Part shown: one piece after another, positions 46,456 to 58,702 of the stretch
How the letters are laid out: each line of letters begins with the position of its first letter
Numbering within the stretch: position 1 is the stretch's first letter
DNA from: Armigeres subalbatus
Taxonomy: Eukaryota > Arthropoda > Insecta > Diptera > Culicidae
Length of the DNA stretch: 64,000 nucleotides
Direction: 5' to 3'
Assembly: GCF_024139115.2 (NCBI RefSeq)
Contig: NW_026942876.1
Span: forward strand, 165,712 to 229,711
The notes under the pieces: generated by a model
What the model saw: the letters and a program-made list of their open reading frames with translations, nothing else
Told to the model about the DNA's origin: nothing
The model's database searches: none
Program-made: the position numbers and the translations under genes

Positions 46456-47191
46456 CTATACACGAGTTATTGAAGGCAGATGAAATGAAAGGAAAATAAA
46501 TGGGAAAAGAAGTTTTAATCAATTTTCAGATGGGGGAGAAATTGCTTCAGGAATGTTGTGTGACATGATGAAGAGAAATAATCTATCTACATTGTATTGG
46601 AATTGACTATAAGACTTATATGGTATCTCAAATACTCAGCAGGATCAGTATATTTTATTACATCTTTATTCAAGAGCTTGGAGAATGCTGTTAGGTATTG
46701 AATATCGGTACCAGTAAACAATAAACTCAACTTTACATTTAAATCCCCAATAAATTTGAAGTTGATCATCGAAAATCTCTTATCGTGCGGTTAGAGCTTC
46801 CATTATTTGTCCGGTTTAATGCAGGCTCACACCTCGGGAATTTGGTCCGCGGATTTTTCCCCATGTATTTTTACATATATGATGTTTTCGGGAATTGGAC
46901 ATGGATATGGGCCCAAAATTCGGCGCAAAATTTTTTCGAGGTTTGAGGCGTGGTGTGAATTTACAGACTAGCGGAAAGGGAAATAGAAAAATATATACAA
47001 AAACAGAAATTTTTAAATTCTTCTAACTACTAGCAATACACAAACGAATAGTGTGATCACCATGGGCTAGTGTTTCTAAATATTGATCCTGCTAGAAGTG
47101 AAAGTGTTTTGGCTCAGACCAGAAGATTTCAAATGCGCACAGGACAGCATTGGATAGATCGCTGTTTGTTTAATTCGTTTCATTAGATGCC
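46456..47191. other. Upstream intron sequence, nothing recognised
   Basis: The missing 5' exon with TM1 was looked for here and further right on the minus strand and not found. Confidence 0.5.
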
Positions 47192-47730
47192 ATGAAAAAT
47201 TTGTTGGTCAGGAACAAGGAGTCCCGCAAGTTCCACTATTCTAGTGCGAATTCCGTGGAAGTGAAGATGGTGGCAGCAACGTACAATACATTCGAGTATT
47301 TGATCTGCCACCCTGCTATCGGAGGACTAGTTGAAAGAACGTTGTGCAGAATACAAGAAAGTAGAAAGTATTATTGTGTGGCAGTAAAACAGCACTTGCC
47401 GTTTACTATTTATATGAAACAAATGTCTTCGAAACTAACGAAGTAGGCCCAATGCGAACCACAATTGGCATAAGGTGTCCGAAGTGCAAGTGGCTCCCGC
47501 TTGCCTACAGTCAGAATAAACTCCACAATTACCAGGGAGAAATTTCCACCGGACACCGGAAAAACGGAAAGAAAAGTTATTCCGGAGTTGTAATTGGATT
47601 CGAAAGAACAGTAGCAGAACAGCCAAACGTTGAAGTCTCGGAGAACGACGTGATAGAAGTGCTGGAAGAGGAAGTGGTTGCATTGCAAACCGACCCAACA
47701 AGAACAACCCGACAAATGGTGGACTCATGA
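47192..47730 (+). pseudogene. Unassigned overlapping open frames, probably LINE-related
   Basis: Two overlapping frames (47,192-47,446 and 47,374-47,730) have balanced composition, including GPMRTTIGIRCPKCKW and an acidic stretch SENDVIEVLEEEVVALQTDP. I recognise no domain; a CPKC pair is not enough for a zinc-finger call. Since a LINE C-terminus follows within 100 bp on the same strand, they may belong to the same decayed element. Confidence 0.3.
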
Positions 47731-47799
47731 AACCCGGGCCGCACGAAACTTTATGTAACAAAACCAACGTTTTTGTACATCTTAGGGACCTGCAAATAG

Positions 47800-48110
47800 C
47801 CGTTTTCTGGCTGAATTCGAAAATCCGAATATTCAACTTCAACGTGAAATCTGTACTGCTCTACGCTAGTGAAATATGGTCTATATCAGTGGAGAACACT
47901 TAATGGCTACAGGTGTTCATGACGAGATGCCTGCGGTACGTGTTTAATTCGTCACCAGAGGCCGATAGCAAATGAAATTTGGAAACGGAAGTGGGCTGGG
48001 GTGGCCACATCTCACAACAGGTTAAGGTGATAGCTAAACATCGCTCAGAATGGAGATCTTTCAAGTTGGCAATTTACACCACTCGGGGTGTATACGAACC
48101 ATAAGTAAGC
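47800..48110 (+). pseudogene. C-terminal relic of a LINE reverse transcriptase
   Basis: Plus-strand translation reads RIFNFNVKSVLLYASEIW, then (after a stop) LQVFMTRCLRYVFN, and further WGGHISQQ. This order, a Phe-Asn-x-x-Val-Lys-x-Val-Leu-Leu-Tyr-x-x-Glu-x-Trp block and a Phe-x-x-Arg-Cys-Leu-Arg block, is typical of the region just after the RT domain in RTE/CR1-type LINEs. Several stops; not functional. Confidence 0.6.
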
Positions 48111-48665
48111 ACATTCTACAGGAGAAGAAGCCCCATAACACCCTCGGCACAAAATGTATTTTGGGTAGGTAAATCATATTCATATTATGGAGGTGAAAAA
48201 CTAAGTCTGAAAGTGCGTTAGATAGATAAAAAAAAAATTAGAAGGGTTGTGTATAAGACACGACCGCAAGGTAGACTTTGGACAACGTAAGGACATTATT
48301 GTAACACAATATGCATTGTAGTTTATTATAGCTTTAATTTTAGTGTTAACTAAAGTATTATTATTTTGGCTATTCTGATAAACTATTAGATAAACTTTAT
48401 GAATTACATTTGAATTCCAACCATTGCTATTGAAGGGGCCAAGCGGTCACCCACTTGAAATGATGAAAATAATGCAACAAACAAAATAAAAAAATGAACG
48501 AATTTGAGTATAGTAGCAGGAAAGCAGTTTTCTTATAATTAATAAAGGAGCCCCATTAGTACTGCCTCTTTGTTGATCGGTATGAGTGCAAATATTGTGT
48601 AACCGTAACACTCACCAGTGTCACAAAGTCAAGGGGAATTTCCCTTCAAGATTATAAATTTAGTA

Positions 48666-48774
48666 TGATTAATTATTTTAGAGCGTCTTAGAAATGTTAC
48701 AAGGTTAAAAAACTATTATTCTTCCATTTCCAGTGAATAGTGGAAGTAAATGGAAGAATAATAGTTTTTTAACC
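48666..48774. mobile_element. Short hairpin element between 14-bp direct repeats
   Basis: A 29-bp perfect inverted repeat (48,701-48,729 with 48,748-48,776; loop 18 nt; arm starts AAGGTTAAAAAACTATTATT). The segment is bracketed by TTATAAATTTAGTA at 48,652-48,665 and 48,775-48,788. The 14-bp copies resemble a target-site duplication. Confidence 0.6.
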
Positions 48775-48809
48775 TTATAAATTTAGTAGATAGTCTGCTA
48801 CTTGTTTCA

Positions 48810-48970
48810 GGTTTGTTTCATCCATGCGAATACATTTTTGCAGCTTCTACTACTGACGCGCACTCATGATTCTACTGCCGACGGCAACTTTCTGCTGTCG
48901 CCAAGCGACTATGATTTGCACTTTAAACAAAATTCGTTAAGACAAAACCTTGGCTTCCAAAAAAATGTGA
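48810..48970 (+). repeat. Interspersed repeat, copy (pairs with 51,795)
   Basis: Matches 51,795-51,960 with landmarks 'atccatgcgaata', 'gattctactgc.gacgg', 'ctttctg..gtcgc' and 'tttgcacttta/caaac'. Open frames here (48,802-49,011; 51,805-52,218) are not conserved between the two copies, so I do not call them coding. Confidence 0.5.
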
Positions 48971-49031
48971 TCAGTACTGCAATTGAGTTGTTTAGCAAGG
49001 AAAAATATTAGGTTTTCCGTTGTTTAACATA

Positions 49032-51006
49032 AAGAGCATGCTTTGCTGATCTCCAGAAAAAAACTGAGTGTGCCGCGCGCGAAAAATGACGTTCAATTTT
49101 TCGCTCCCGTGTTTTTTTTTTTTCTCAGTTCGGGGACAATCGGCGGTTTTTCGTAGTTTCGGCTGGTGCCTTGTTAATAGGACATTCGATTTGATTTTAA
49201 ATACATTCATGTTTTAGTGACAAGTAGTGCAATAGAAGCTAACAAGAGTGAAATTTCATATCGCGGAATACAAAAGGGAGTATTTTTCCATATTCTAATA
49301 AATCCATGTATGAATGGTCAATGAATGCTATGGGGAGAAGGTGGAAGCGGTGGAAATGTTCGATATTTGGTGTGTTTTGTTGCATTTTCAGGGTTCTCAC
49401 TATTAATTTGTATTTTGTAGTATTTTGGTAGATTCGGTAGATTTTATTCAATGAAATAAAACCTCACAATCGTAAGTCTCTTGCGACGTATTCCTGACAT
49501 ATAATTTAGCTAAATTTCTAATCTAAAACACGTAGCATAAGCGGAGGTGCCACGCAGTTGACGTCTTTTTTGGTGGTTTGAAAAAATATGACTTCTCTAT
49601 CTATATTCGGATGAAAATCGGCTGATCCCTTTTTTTAAACTCCCGGAGTGAAATCAAAAGACCTAGGTTATCGGTCGTAGTCATACCAAGCGTGAAGTGT
49701 GTGAAGTTGAACTAGCTGGCAATCCGCTGATAGAGATGCAATCAGATGCCGGCAAATTGAAGCCTCTCATCGGTAACAAAGACCAGGTGAACGCAGTGAG
49801 AAAGCTGTATCAAATGACTTGACTGGGCAGTTGGTGTTCGGCGTATTTTGGATGATCAATTCGTCAAGACCTTCCTTAATCTGTTGGATCCATTAAGTAT
49901 CATTTTAATTCAATTGTTTGTGTTTTCTCCTACTATTTAATTTCATCACTTTTTCTTCTATATTTTTCCTCGTTACTAAGTAAGTGGAGTAAGCGTAAAT
50001 GATAAAAAAGAAAATAATTCTGGGGAGAATATAGTTTGAATGAAATTTCCTCACGATTTCTTGAATTTACGTTACTAATGTAACATTAGCAATGGTTCAT
50101 GTTATGCTTTTTGATTAATTTAGGATTTTGATCATAAAAAACACCAGAACCTTTATTTATTAATAGAATACTGGAAGAACCTAAAGGTTTTGTAGTGTGT
50201 ACTAGAGGTTTTTGAAAAGTAATGCATATCTTAAAATCACCGATAAACTTTAATTTTTATTTTCTTCTAGAGACTTTCGTCAGTCAGACTCGATGTGAAG
50301 GCACTAAAATCTTTGCTGAAATGAACCAATTCAACTGCGTCGACGACAACAGCAGCCTTGAATTTTCCACAAATATAAACCTCATGAGGATCTTTGCAGA
50401 CGCCATACCAACCAGAATCGAGCATTGCGGCTACAGTTCAGATATAAGCAAAAGAGGGCAAGACGTGCTAAATTCATGCAAATTATGTTGTCTTCCTGGA
50501 TATGGTGCACTACTGGAGCTTTTTTGATAGTGGACGAACTAATCGGGTGAGCACGTTCCAGTTCTTTATTTTGCTTCCTTTCATTGCTTTTAAAATATAT
50601 AAATTCATCAAATTTAACAATAAATACGTACAGGGCATCGTTGCTGCTATTGCCGCGGATATTGTGGGAGTCCCAGGTATCCGGTTCACGCTTTAGTTGG
50701 CAACGGTGGCTCTTCTCGGCCTTCTATTCCCTGAGTAGCTATTACGAATAAGGGCGTCCTTGTGAAGTTTTGCTGTTCCTGTTATGAACAACTAGTACAT
50801 CATATTCCCTACACTTTCTGAAGAAACCTTTCTTGCTTCAGAAGTGGCTCCTTTTTGTAATACTAGCCTTTGTAACAAAAAGGGCACCATAACGGAGCAT
50901 AAGATCTGATCAAATTATTCGTAGTACTACTTGACCAACACCCCCAGCTGGGTGAGGGGTAGAGGATGACTCACACACACACAAGAGCATGCTTTGCTGA
51001 TCTCCA
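49032..51006 (+). mobile_element. 1.93-kb insertion flanked by a 24-bp direct repeat
   Basis: 49,032-49,055 and 50,983-51,006 are identical (start AAGAGCATGCTTTGCTGATC). The insert (49,056-50,982) ends at the right in a (CA) run, ACTCACACACACAC, just before the duplication. A long target-site duplication plus a simple 3' tail fits LINE-type retrotransposition, plus-strand orientation. No reverse transcriptase is recognised inside; the insert may be an internally deleted LINE or a retrocopied transcript. Confidence 0.6.
50222..50527 (+). CDS. Unassigned 101-codon open frame inside the insertion
   Basis: A strong acceptor-like TTTATTTTCTTCTAG lies inside the frame just before GAGACTTTCGTCAG. 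Beyond it the peptide reads TFVSQTRCEGTKIFAEMNQF through six Cys to CKLCCLPGYGALLELF. Composition is balanced. I recognise no family. It may be a relic exon carried by the element or chance. Confidence 0.25.
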   Translation: MHILKSPINFNFYFLLETFVSQTRCEGTKIFAEMNQFNCVDDNSSLEFSTNINLMRIFADAIPTRIEHCGYSSDISKRGQDVLNSCKLCCLPGYGALLELF

Positions 51007-53139
51007 ACATATTTTTATTTTGTTTGTAATCCTTTTATTTACATTCTTATACAGCAAACAATAAGCCATTTATATAGATAGAATGACACTAACATTCATA
51101 GAATGACAGTTGGCCCATGCAGCATAAGAACAAATTTTTAGTCCCATATAAATTTAAAATGGAAATTAAAAATAGTTCCGGGGCTCCAAAAATTCTGAAA
51201 AATTGGGGTTAGGCTCAGTTTTTTAAGCAGATTCAGAATATGTAAAAACATATATACCCCTAAACAACCCAACCCACTTATTTTCAATGAGAGATGTCAC
51301 GCGATGTTTACATACCTGCCCTTTTCAATCTCTATAGAAACGCGATGGATGAAAGGCATATGCTACAAAAATCTAAAAAAATAATTATTCCGTGATAGGG
51401 CATGAAAGTGTGCAATATCTGCTTTGTTTTTGTGTTACTCACATTGTTTATCATCACTTTCAATTCGTTGGATAGAATGAATGTGATTTATTTATCGACT
51501 TGTCATTATTCTTTGCATAAATCTATTAAAATAAGTTAGAAATTTCAATTTTTAAACAAAGCAGAACATCCTTTCATGACTACTTTATATGCGAAATTTA
51601 ACATAGAATTTCATGATACTTTTATTTGGTCACCTGAGATAGAAAAAGGCGCTCTGCTTTCTGCCTTATGACGATCACGACCTATTGCAGTACTGATTGT
51701 GATACTTAAAATAACCGATTGATTTTCAATATTTCACCTTCCCAGTCACAAACAGTAACAATACAAAATCAGAATCTTGAAAAATTTTCACTTGGCTGCC
51801 ACTGATGCCATCTATGCGAATAAAAACTTGTAGCATCTCCCTCCAACGCGCGTTCGTGATTCTGCTACGGACGGAATCTTTCTGGCGTCGCAAAGCGGTT
51901 AGTTTGCACTTCAAACATTTTTCTTCACACAACAACCTTCTCTTGCATAAAATGGTGGTCCTGAAAAGAACCAATTTATTGGTCCTGCAACAAAACCAGA
52001 CCCAGAACCATACAAGAAAATTTCACTGCAGTGACGCTGATGCCGACGATAGCCACTCGATAGTTTGCCGCTACCGACGCCATCGTTCTATTTTTTTAAA
52101 TCCATTTGTGTTTTTGGGACAAAAAATCTTAAAAATCTTTGATCTGCATAAAACATCTTGGATTAAATCAGTGAATCCTTTCAAAGTGCAAATATATATG
52201 ATCAACAATAACTTTTAGTAATATTATGAAAATCAAGCATTAGTATTAAATTCCAATGTTGTAGTATATTTGCTGTGCATGCAAGCATAAAGTACTTATG
52301 CCCTGATTGGAAGGGTAATCATCCCTCCCTCAACTTTTCTTAATTGGAAACAGCTTCAAACCAAGTCAATTTGCTTTAAAAGCTAGTTCATTTAGTATTT
52401 TGAAAATCTGTATATTTAAACAACTCATCTGAAGAATGCATGTAAGTATTCAGTGTTAACTACCTAAGCTTTTAAATCTGATTTCCAAATGAATACAAAT
52501 TGCGCATTTTGGTGCTATGTAATTTTTTGAAAAGTATATGGTAGTATTTTTGTTAGCAATTTCATAAACAAAACTCATAAATTGCATTTCAATTTGCCAT
52601 ATTCAATATCATTGTAATAATTTCATAATACTAACAAACATATGTTAAGACAATTATTTTGAGCTTTTTAGTGGAATGTTATGACAAGTGAAAACATATG
52701 TTGTTTTGATGGTTTGATAGTTTAACAGGTTAATATGTTGGTTTCGCAACTGTGAAGATTGTGTTCAGAGTATACTGATAGAATAACTTCATCATAGAAT
52801 AACTTCATTTAGAACAATGAAACTGCATAGTGAAACAAAAAAAATCTTTAGAAATTTTTAGAAAAATCCTTGATGTTTCCAAAAATCTTTGATCTTTTTT
52901 CAAAGATATCTTCGATAAAAAATGTCGAAAAATCTTTGAAATTAAGATAAATCTGTGAATGTGGTAACACTGTGCACTAGAGTGGGACGCAGTTGTATGG
53001 AAAAACCCAAACTTCGTCCGACCAAGTGAGATCATAGTTTTTCTGAGTCAACTGAGTCAACCCAATCAACTGTGAAAAATATGGGCTCGATTGGTTACCA
53101 CATCGCATGCCGCATTGCGTTTTAAATTTACATGGATAT
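51007..53139. other. Non-coding sequence with one repeat copy
   Basis: 51,795-51,960 is the partner of the repeat at 48,810. The rest is AT-rich with short frames; no gene is supported. Confidence 0.45.
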
Positions 53140-53420
53140 TATAGTATGGGAAAACGTACTTTTTTACATTTTTGCAATTAGCGGCTTCAATTTATCATCA
53201 ATCACGTGACTCAATACGTTAGCATATAGTCTGGAAGATGCCGAAAGACTCTGCCGAAGAAGGTACGTAGCTGGAAGATCTACAAAAAACGATAGTTGAT
53301 TGTTCAAAACATATGCAAGAAATCAATGTTTCAGCCAGCACTACCGGACGACCTATGGTTATCGAAGGGCAAAACCTTCCTTCCTGCTTGTCGGATTTTT
53401 TTTGTACTTGGATCATCGTA
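53140..53420 (+). repeat. Interspersed repeat, copy B
   Basis: Plus orientation partner of 42,365-42,615 (shared 'aaacgtacttttttac', 'ggcttcaatttatcatcaatcacgtgactc', 'gatgccgaaagactctg', 'gccagcactacc'). Confidence 0.6.
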
Positions 53421-53575
53421 CAGAAACGAAGCGCGAGCATGAAACATGGGCCTCAGAGAAGATGAATCGTTGGGTCACAAGGCCCGTAACTTACATCATT
53501 ATGATGCCCGTGTTAGGGATACATGAACTGAATTGGTTGGTTCTGATATTTTTACTGGGTGTGACAAGGATGTTG

Positions 53576-53881
53576 TTTTTCTTCTTCTTCTCCTTCTTCT
53601 CCTTACTAGCATTACATCCCTACACTGGGACAGAGCCGCCTCGCAGCTTAGTGTTCATTCAGCTCTTCCACTGTTATTAACTGCGAGGTTTCTAAGCCTA
53701 GTTAACATTTTTACATTCGTATATCATGAGGCTAACACGATGATACTTTCATGCCCAGGGAAGTCGAGACAATTTCCAATCCGAAAATTGCATAGACCGG
53801 CAATGGGAATCGAACCCAATCACCCTCAGCATGGTCTTGCTTTGTAGCTGCACGTCTTACCGCACGGGTAAGGAGAGCCCC
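53576..53881 (-). mobile_element. Full-length tRNA-derived SINE with (GAAGAAG) tail
   Basis: Minus strand: GGGGCTCTCCTTACCCGTGC start, B-box GGTTCGATTCC (53,806-53,816), then a long tRNA-unrelated body including GAAACCTCGCAGTTAATAAC and CTGTCCCAGTGTAGGGATG, ending in (GAAG)n. The layout is that of the common Aedes tRNA-SINEs. Plus-strand frames running through it (53,300-53,680 and 53,533-53,847) are shadows. Confidence 0.8.
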
Positions 53882-54099
53882 TTGAATTTTCAATAGTTCA
53901 TCAAAAATAAACATGAATCAATGAAACTGACAAATTGCTAGAGAGTTTCAGAGTCGATTGATGCATAAATCTCGAAAATCCATCGAAAGATAAAGGCTCT
54001 ATTAACGTTCAAAATCTTACATGATTTCGTCCCCAATTTTGGATTCTGATTTGACACCCAGTACCTCCGGTTAAGACGTTGTCCAACGTCAAAATGTAT

Positions 54100-54270
54100 C
54101 AAAATAAAAGATATCAGGGCTTGAAAAAATTGGGGTTGTATACAAGACGGCTCCTCCCCGAATGGGTCAGTACCCCGAAAACCATCACTCTGAATGGGAC
54201 ACTACTCCGAAATTCATTACCCCGAAAGGCAATTACCCCGAAAATGTTTCGAATCTGTAGTACTCTATTA
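54100..54270 (+). repeat. TACCCCGAA minisatellite, short
   Basis: Several copies of (A)TTACCCCGAAA with neighbours such as GTACCCCGAAAACC over about 120 bp. Confidence 0.55.
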
Positions 54271-54459
54271 TTATGTTTAACACCAACAGATATCGATGAA
54301 TCGCAAAATGACAATCTTTGCAAAGAATAAAAAAATAGAGATACTTAGATAAATGCATTACAGATTCTGTTTAACCAACAGTTTGATTTTTCTTCTAATT
54401 AACTTTAACTGTCATTCCTGACCTGGAAAAGTACTATTCTACGAAATGGAGTAAGAGAG

Positions 54460-54790
54460 CCTTTTTGTTCAATAGAACGCGTTTTCCCGGTATAAAGCGA
54501 ACGGAGGAGATGATGCCTTCAATCTTTAAATAAACGAGTTTGACCGGTATAAGGCACACAGGGTAAATATTACCTTCTTTAGATGAACGCGTTTGCTCGC
54601 TAAAAGGCACACAGAGGAAATAAAGCCTTCTCTAACTGAACGCGTTTGCCCGGCAGACCGAGGAGATGATACCTTCTTCAAATGAACGTGCTTATACCGG
54701 GATAAGGCACAAAAAAAAATAATGCCTTTTTAAAAGTAACGCGTCTGCACGGCACAAGGTGAACAGAGATGACGTCTTCTTTAGGTCAAC
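54460..54790 (+). repeat. ~65-bp degenerate tandem repeat
   Basis: GAACGCGTTTGCCCGG followed by TATAAGGCACACAGAGGA and ATGATGCCTTCTTTA recurs about five times with frequent changes. Confidence 0.7.
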
Positions 54791-54811
54791 ACAATTTCCC
54801 GAAAACAGACA

Positions 54812-54990
54812 AGATCTCTCTCTCTCTCTCTCTCACTCACTCACTAATTATTACTCATTCACCCACTCTTATTCATTCGCCCATTCTTACTCACTCAACC
54901 ATTCTTACTCAGTAATCCACTTTTACTCACTCGTCAAATCTGAATAACTCGCTCAATTTTGCTCATTCACTCTTTCTCGCCTCTGCCTGA
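54812..54990 (+). repeat. CT microsatellite and degenerate CTCACTCA/ATTCTTACTCA tract
   Basis: (TC)n at 54,812-54,833, then irregular units around CATTCTTACTCACTCAACC. The Ser/His/Tyr-rich short frame (54,759-54,947) is a by-product. Confidence 0.75.
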
Positions 54991-56670
54991 CTGCACTACC
55001 ATTCAAGGCTCCAAGACACGATGTCCGTTGGATCACATGCACTTGCGTTAAATTAGTGCGTCAATGCCAAATATGTAACGCGACACCAAACAAAAATAGT
55101 CAACCTGTGATACCACCACGACAGGATATGTATTTGGTTGCCATCTCAGTGCTAATGGCGTAAACCCACCCATCGCATCAAGATCACATATCCGAGGGGA
55201 GGGAAGAATTTATGTACTAAGAAGACATATTCGTTAAAATAAGAAGAAATCCTAAAAATGTGACTTTAGATGCATTTTAAAATGCTTAAGAAAATAGGTA
55301 CCGAAGCAAAAATTTGTTTACGATGTACTTTTTTTTATGGTGTCACGTAACGACGATATGAAAATCAAGACCCCACAGTTGTTCGTGGAAAATTCGTGAG
55401 AAGCAAAAATACAGTAAAATGAAAACGATTTATTCATCGAGAAGGTTATGAAAAACTAACTCGTTCCGAGAAAACCGTCAATGAGAATATGAAATATAAA
55501 AAAAAACGGGCGGGGGCAAGTTGCGGGCATTGGAGTATGTTGTATTTTATTCCTTGTATATTTTATTCCCTGGTGCCTTTTGACCCCAGAAAATCGGACA
55601 TTTTTGTGCGTTTCACTTTTTGCGTACAGTCTTCGAGCTCATGTCCCTGAATCCGCTTTACATCCATAAAATGCACGAATTTAATTTGGGGTCCCTATGT
55701 ATAAGACATGTACCGAAAGGTTAATTTCATATAAGGTTCTCCTTTGTATGAGAATCATAATACAAAATTGCCTCAAGCGCAACGAACGACGATGAAAACA
55801 TATAATGTCGCACTTTGTGCAGCATTTTTTTACCACCACTGGCACTGTTCAGCTCAGCTCGGTGAAGTGGAGTATGCTTTGGATATATTAATGTTTTATG
55901 CAGCAATCCTCCAACTCCGGATTTGCAACATAAAAAATATTTGCCTACTTTTTTTAATTTTCGCGGCGGTCCTACTGTTGCAGACTCAACTACGAACGTA
56001 CATCAAGATAGCAATATGAGTGGTAGAATTTCCTCGTATTTTATTCATGCTGAATGTCTGATATTCTCAAACGTGATGGTGAGTAAGTGGGGAGTGTTTC
56101 CCATAACAAGTGAATTAGGATTTATTGACTGTGTTTAATGACCGTTGTCCTTACATCAAGGACAACAAACAGAAAATCTCATTAGATTGCGACACTGGGA
56201 AACTGGGAAATATTTAATCGAGTTAAGTATATCATTAGCAAACTTTTCTTCGCAGGCCGCGGGCCTCTTTTACCTCATACTTTTTTTTGTGTCTTTCAGC
56301 ACAAATCCACAGTAACCGAGCGAATCTCACTGCTTCATTTTTACTGCTTGTGCTATCCAGAAGTTCTTATTTCGAGAAGCTAACAATTGCTTCCCGACAA
56401 ATAGGATATATTCGATTTAATCAATATTTTGACAAGGAATGTAATAACTTCTTCACACTTAAAATAGATCACAGATTGCAACAAACGACTTGTTGGTAAA
56501 ATAATTTTACAGATGGTTTGGCTAATTTTAAGATGGTTCTTACAGTTTTAACAGAACAAAGTAAAAAATTACAGAAAATTGGTGAAACAATTACCGAACA
56601 GTTCTGCTGTTGAGATTTCGGTTAAATGAGTCAAGTGTGTGGATTTGGACTTTTCTTGGAATGGAAAAGA
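54991..56670. other. Non-coding sequence, nothing recognised
   Basis: Short frames only (55,744-56,019 is the longest, 91 codons, no domain). Confidence 0.5.
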
Positions 56671-56893
56671 TGTAGGGGAAATGTTCCGATCTCCATCTCA
56701 CTGTACATATATCCATCTCATCGCTAAACAAAGAAATACGGCACCAAATTTGACGCTTCTTTTTGTCAACATGCGTACTCACTGCTGAAAAAAATCACAA
56801 AAATAATAAACAAACCAAATTCCTTACCATTGCTTTGTTTTTGATGGGATGGAAATAGGAGCTATGAGATGAAGTGGCGAACCGTTCCCCTAC
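56671..56893. mobile_element. MITE with TAGGGGAA ends
   Basis: Left end TAGGGGAAATGTTC and the inverse of the right end (TAGGGGAACGGTTC) match; both are followed by a related 'tccatctca/cttcatctca'. Length about 220 bp. Family members at 4,620 and 23,985. Confidence 0.65.
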
Positions 56894-58584
56894 TGGATGG
56901 ACATTACATATTGATGACATTGCGACAATGCAGGTTAGTATGTATTAAACACCCCAACATGTACTGACTGCGTTTAAAAACCAAACCATTATTTCTGCAT
57001 TTGTATATCAAAGAAGTCAAAGAAATTTTCAATTCAAAAATCTCCTGGTCCGGACCATGATTCGAGTTCAGCCACCTACATCCTGATATTGTTCGATGCT
57101 ACGCATCAGCTCAGCCATTGAAGCCCCATTCCAAATATGAAGCATAATTTATTTTCAAATCCATTTCGGGATAGCTTGCTTATCTCGACACATCAGCCAG
57201 CCAGGAATATGCCTTAATTCCACACCGCTGGCTGTGCTCTGTTGCATGAAGAGGAATTTTTGCAGCAAGTTTAATTATTGTGCTCCATCTTCATCAGAAG
57301 GAAGCGTTTCCAAGTTTTCGAAGACAAGCCCTAGGTCGTCAACAATCCGGAAATGGAGCTGCTTTTTATTATGAACTAGCGAACGTACCCGGCCTTTTTC
57401 CGAGCTATCATGAGAATCTTCCATGCAAATAGTCAATCACAATGTAACACATGTCCCAAGATAAATAGAATAAAGACAAAAATGTGAACCGTGCAACCAA
57501 CGACCATTAGCCAGCTAAATCGTTATTTGTTGTATGTATTTATATCTATGTTTTTTTTAGATGATCATGATCTATCGAAATATGAAACAAATAACATAAG
57601 AAAAATGAAAGCCATTGCATTAATTCCATGATTTAAAAAAATCGCGTTAATTCGAATTCTAATTTCCTAAAGGATGATTACATGAAGTCATCTTACACCG
57701 TATATAGTATATAGTTATGTTATTTGGAAAATCATTAAAGTCACATGTAAGAATGGATGAGCTGAATTCATTTAACTTTGTTGATACTTGGATCCCTCCA
57801 TAAAGCTCTCTACTATATCAAATCCCTTCGAGGCGATTTTTTCCATTGTGATACAAGCTGTACAATAGTTTCACTGGCATCGACACTTGTACGAATTAAA
57901 TTCAAACGGAACATTTTTAACTTTGGCACGCTACGCTATAACCATGAAATTACTTCCCAGTGAAAAATAAACTACATCCGCATTGACATTTACAATGCTG
58001 CATACTTTTTTTTTGCTGCTTTCGCAGCGATGAATAGGATTGGTTGCAGTAGAAAACTTTTCGTTGACTGATTTCTCTAGAGCCTTTTCCTATGCTGCTG
58101 CTGAGTGGTACGCTTCGCCCGAAGAAGAGTAAGTCGAAAAGTAGATACAACGTTTAAGTAACAGAGAACGGGTTTGGTCTACCCCGTATCAAGAGGCCTT
58201 TGTTACACTTAGCATCTCGATACTTGACTCTTGATTGTGTATGACTATGCATCCTAGTTTTTTACGTGGTTCGCTTTAAGCCGATTAAGCCCTTCAGCTA
58301 CAATAAATCTATGAATTTCATGAAAATATCCACAAAAATCAATTTTCTCATAAAAGGTTTTTCGATATTTTTCTCATGTCAAGATACAAGTTTGTATTAT
58401 TTTATTTTATTCCAACCTCTGATTGGAAATTCACAGATACATGTTTAGATTTCTAAATCATTTGTCCAATTCAACGATTATTTGTTTTTTCATCAACAAT
58501 TAATTCTAATAAACAATTAATTACATATTATTTGGCAACTCGGCCGTACGAAAATCATTTTTTTGATAAATATCTTGACGGTGC
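56894..58584. other. Non-coding sequence, nothing recognised
   Basis: Short frames only. No splice-supported exon seen on either strand. Confidence 0.45.
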
Positions 58585-58690
58585 ACATAGCACATGTTTC
58601 GAAATGGACAAAGTGATGTACAATTTGCGTGGATTCTTTTCGCAAATTTCATATCAATTCCCATTTCGAAACATGTGCTGTGCATATGCA
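58585..58690. repeat. Inverted repeat GCACATGTTTCGAAATGG
   Basis: CATAGCACATGTTTCGAAATGG near 58,586 is inverted at about 58,660-58,683, separated by some 55 bp that include a further short inverted pair. It adjoins the 3' broken end of the LINE at 58,703. Confidence 0.6.
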
Positions 58691-58702
58691 CAGCCAGGAT
58701 AT

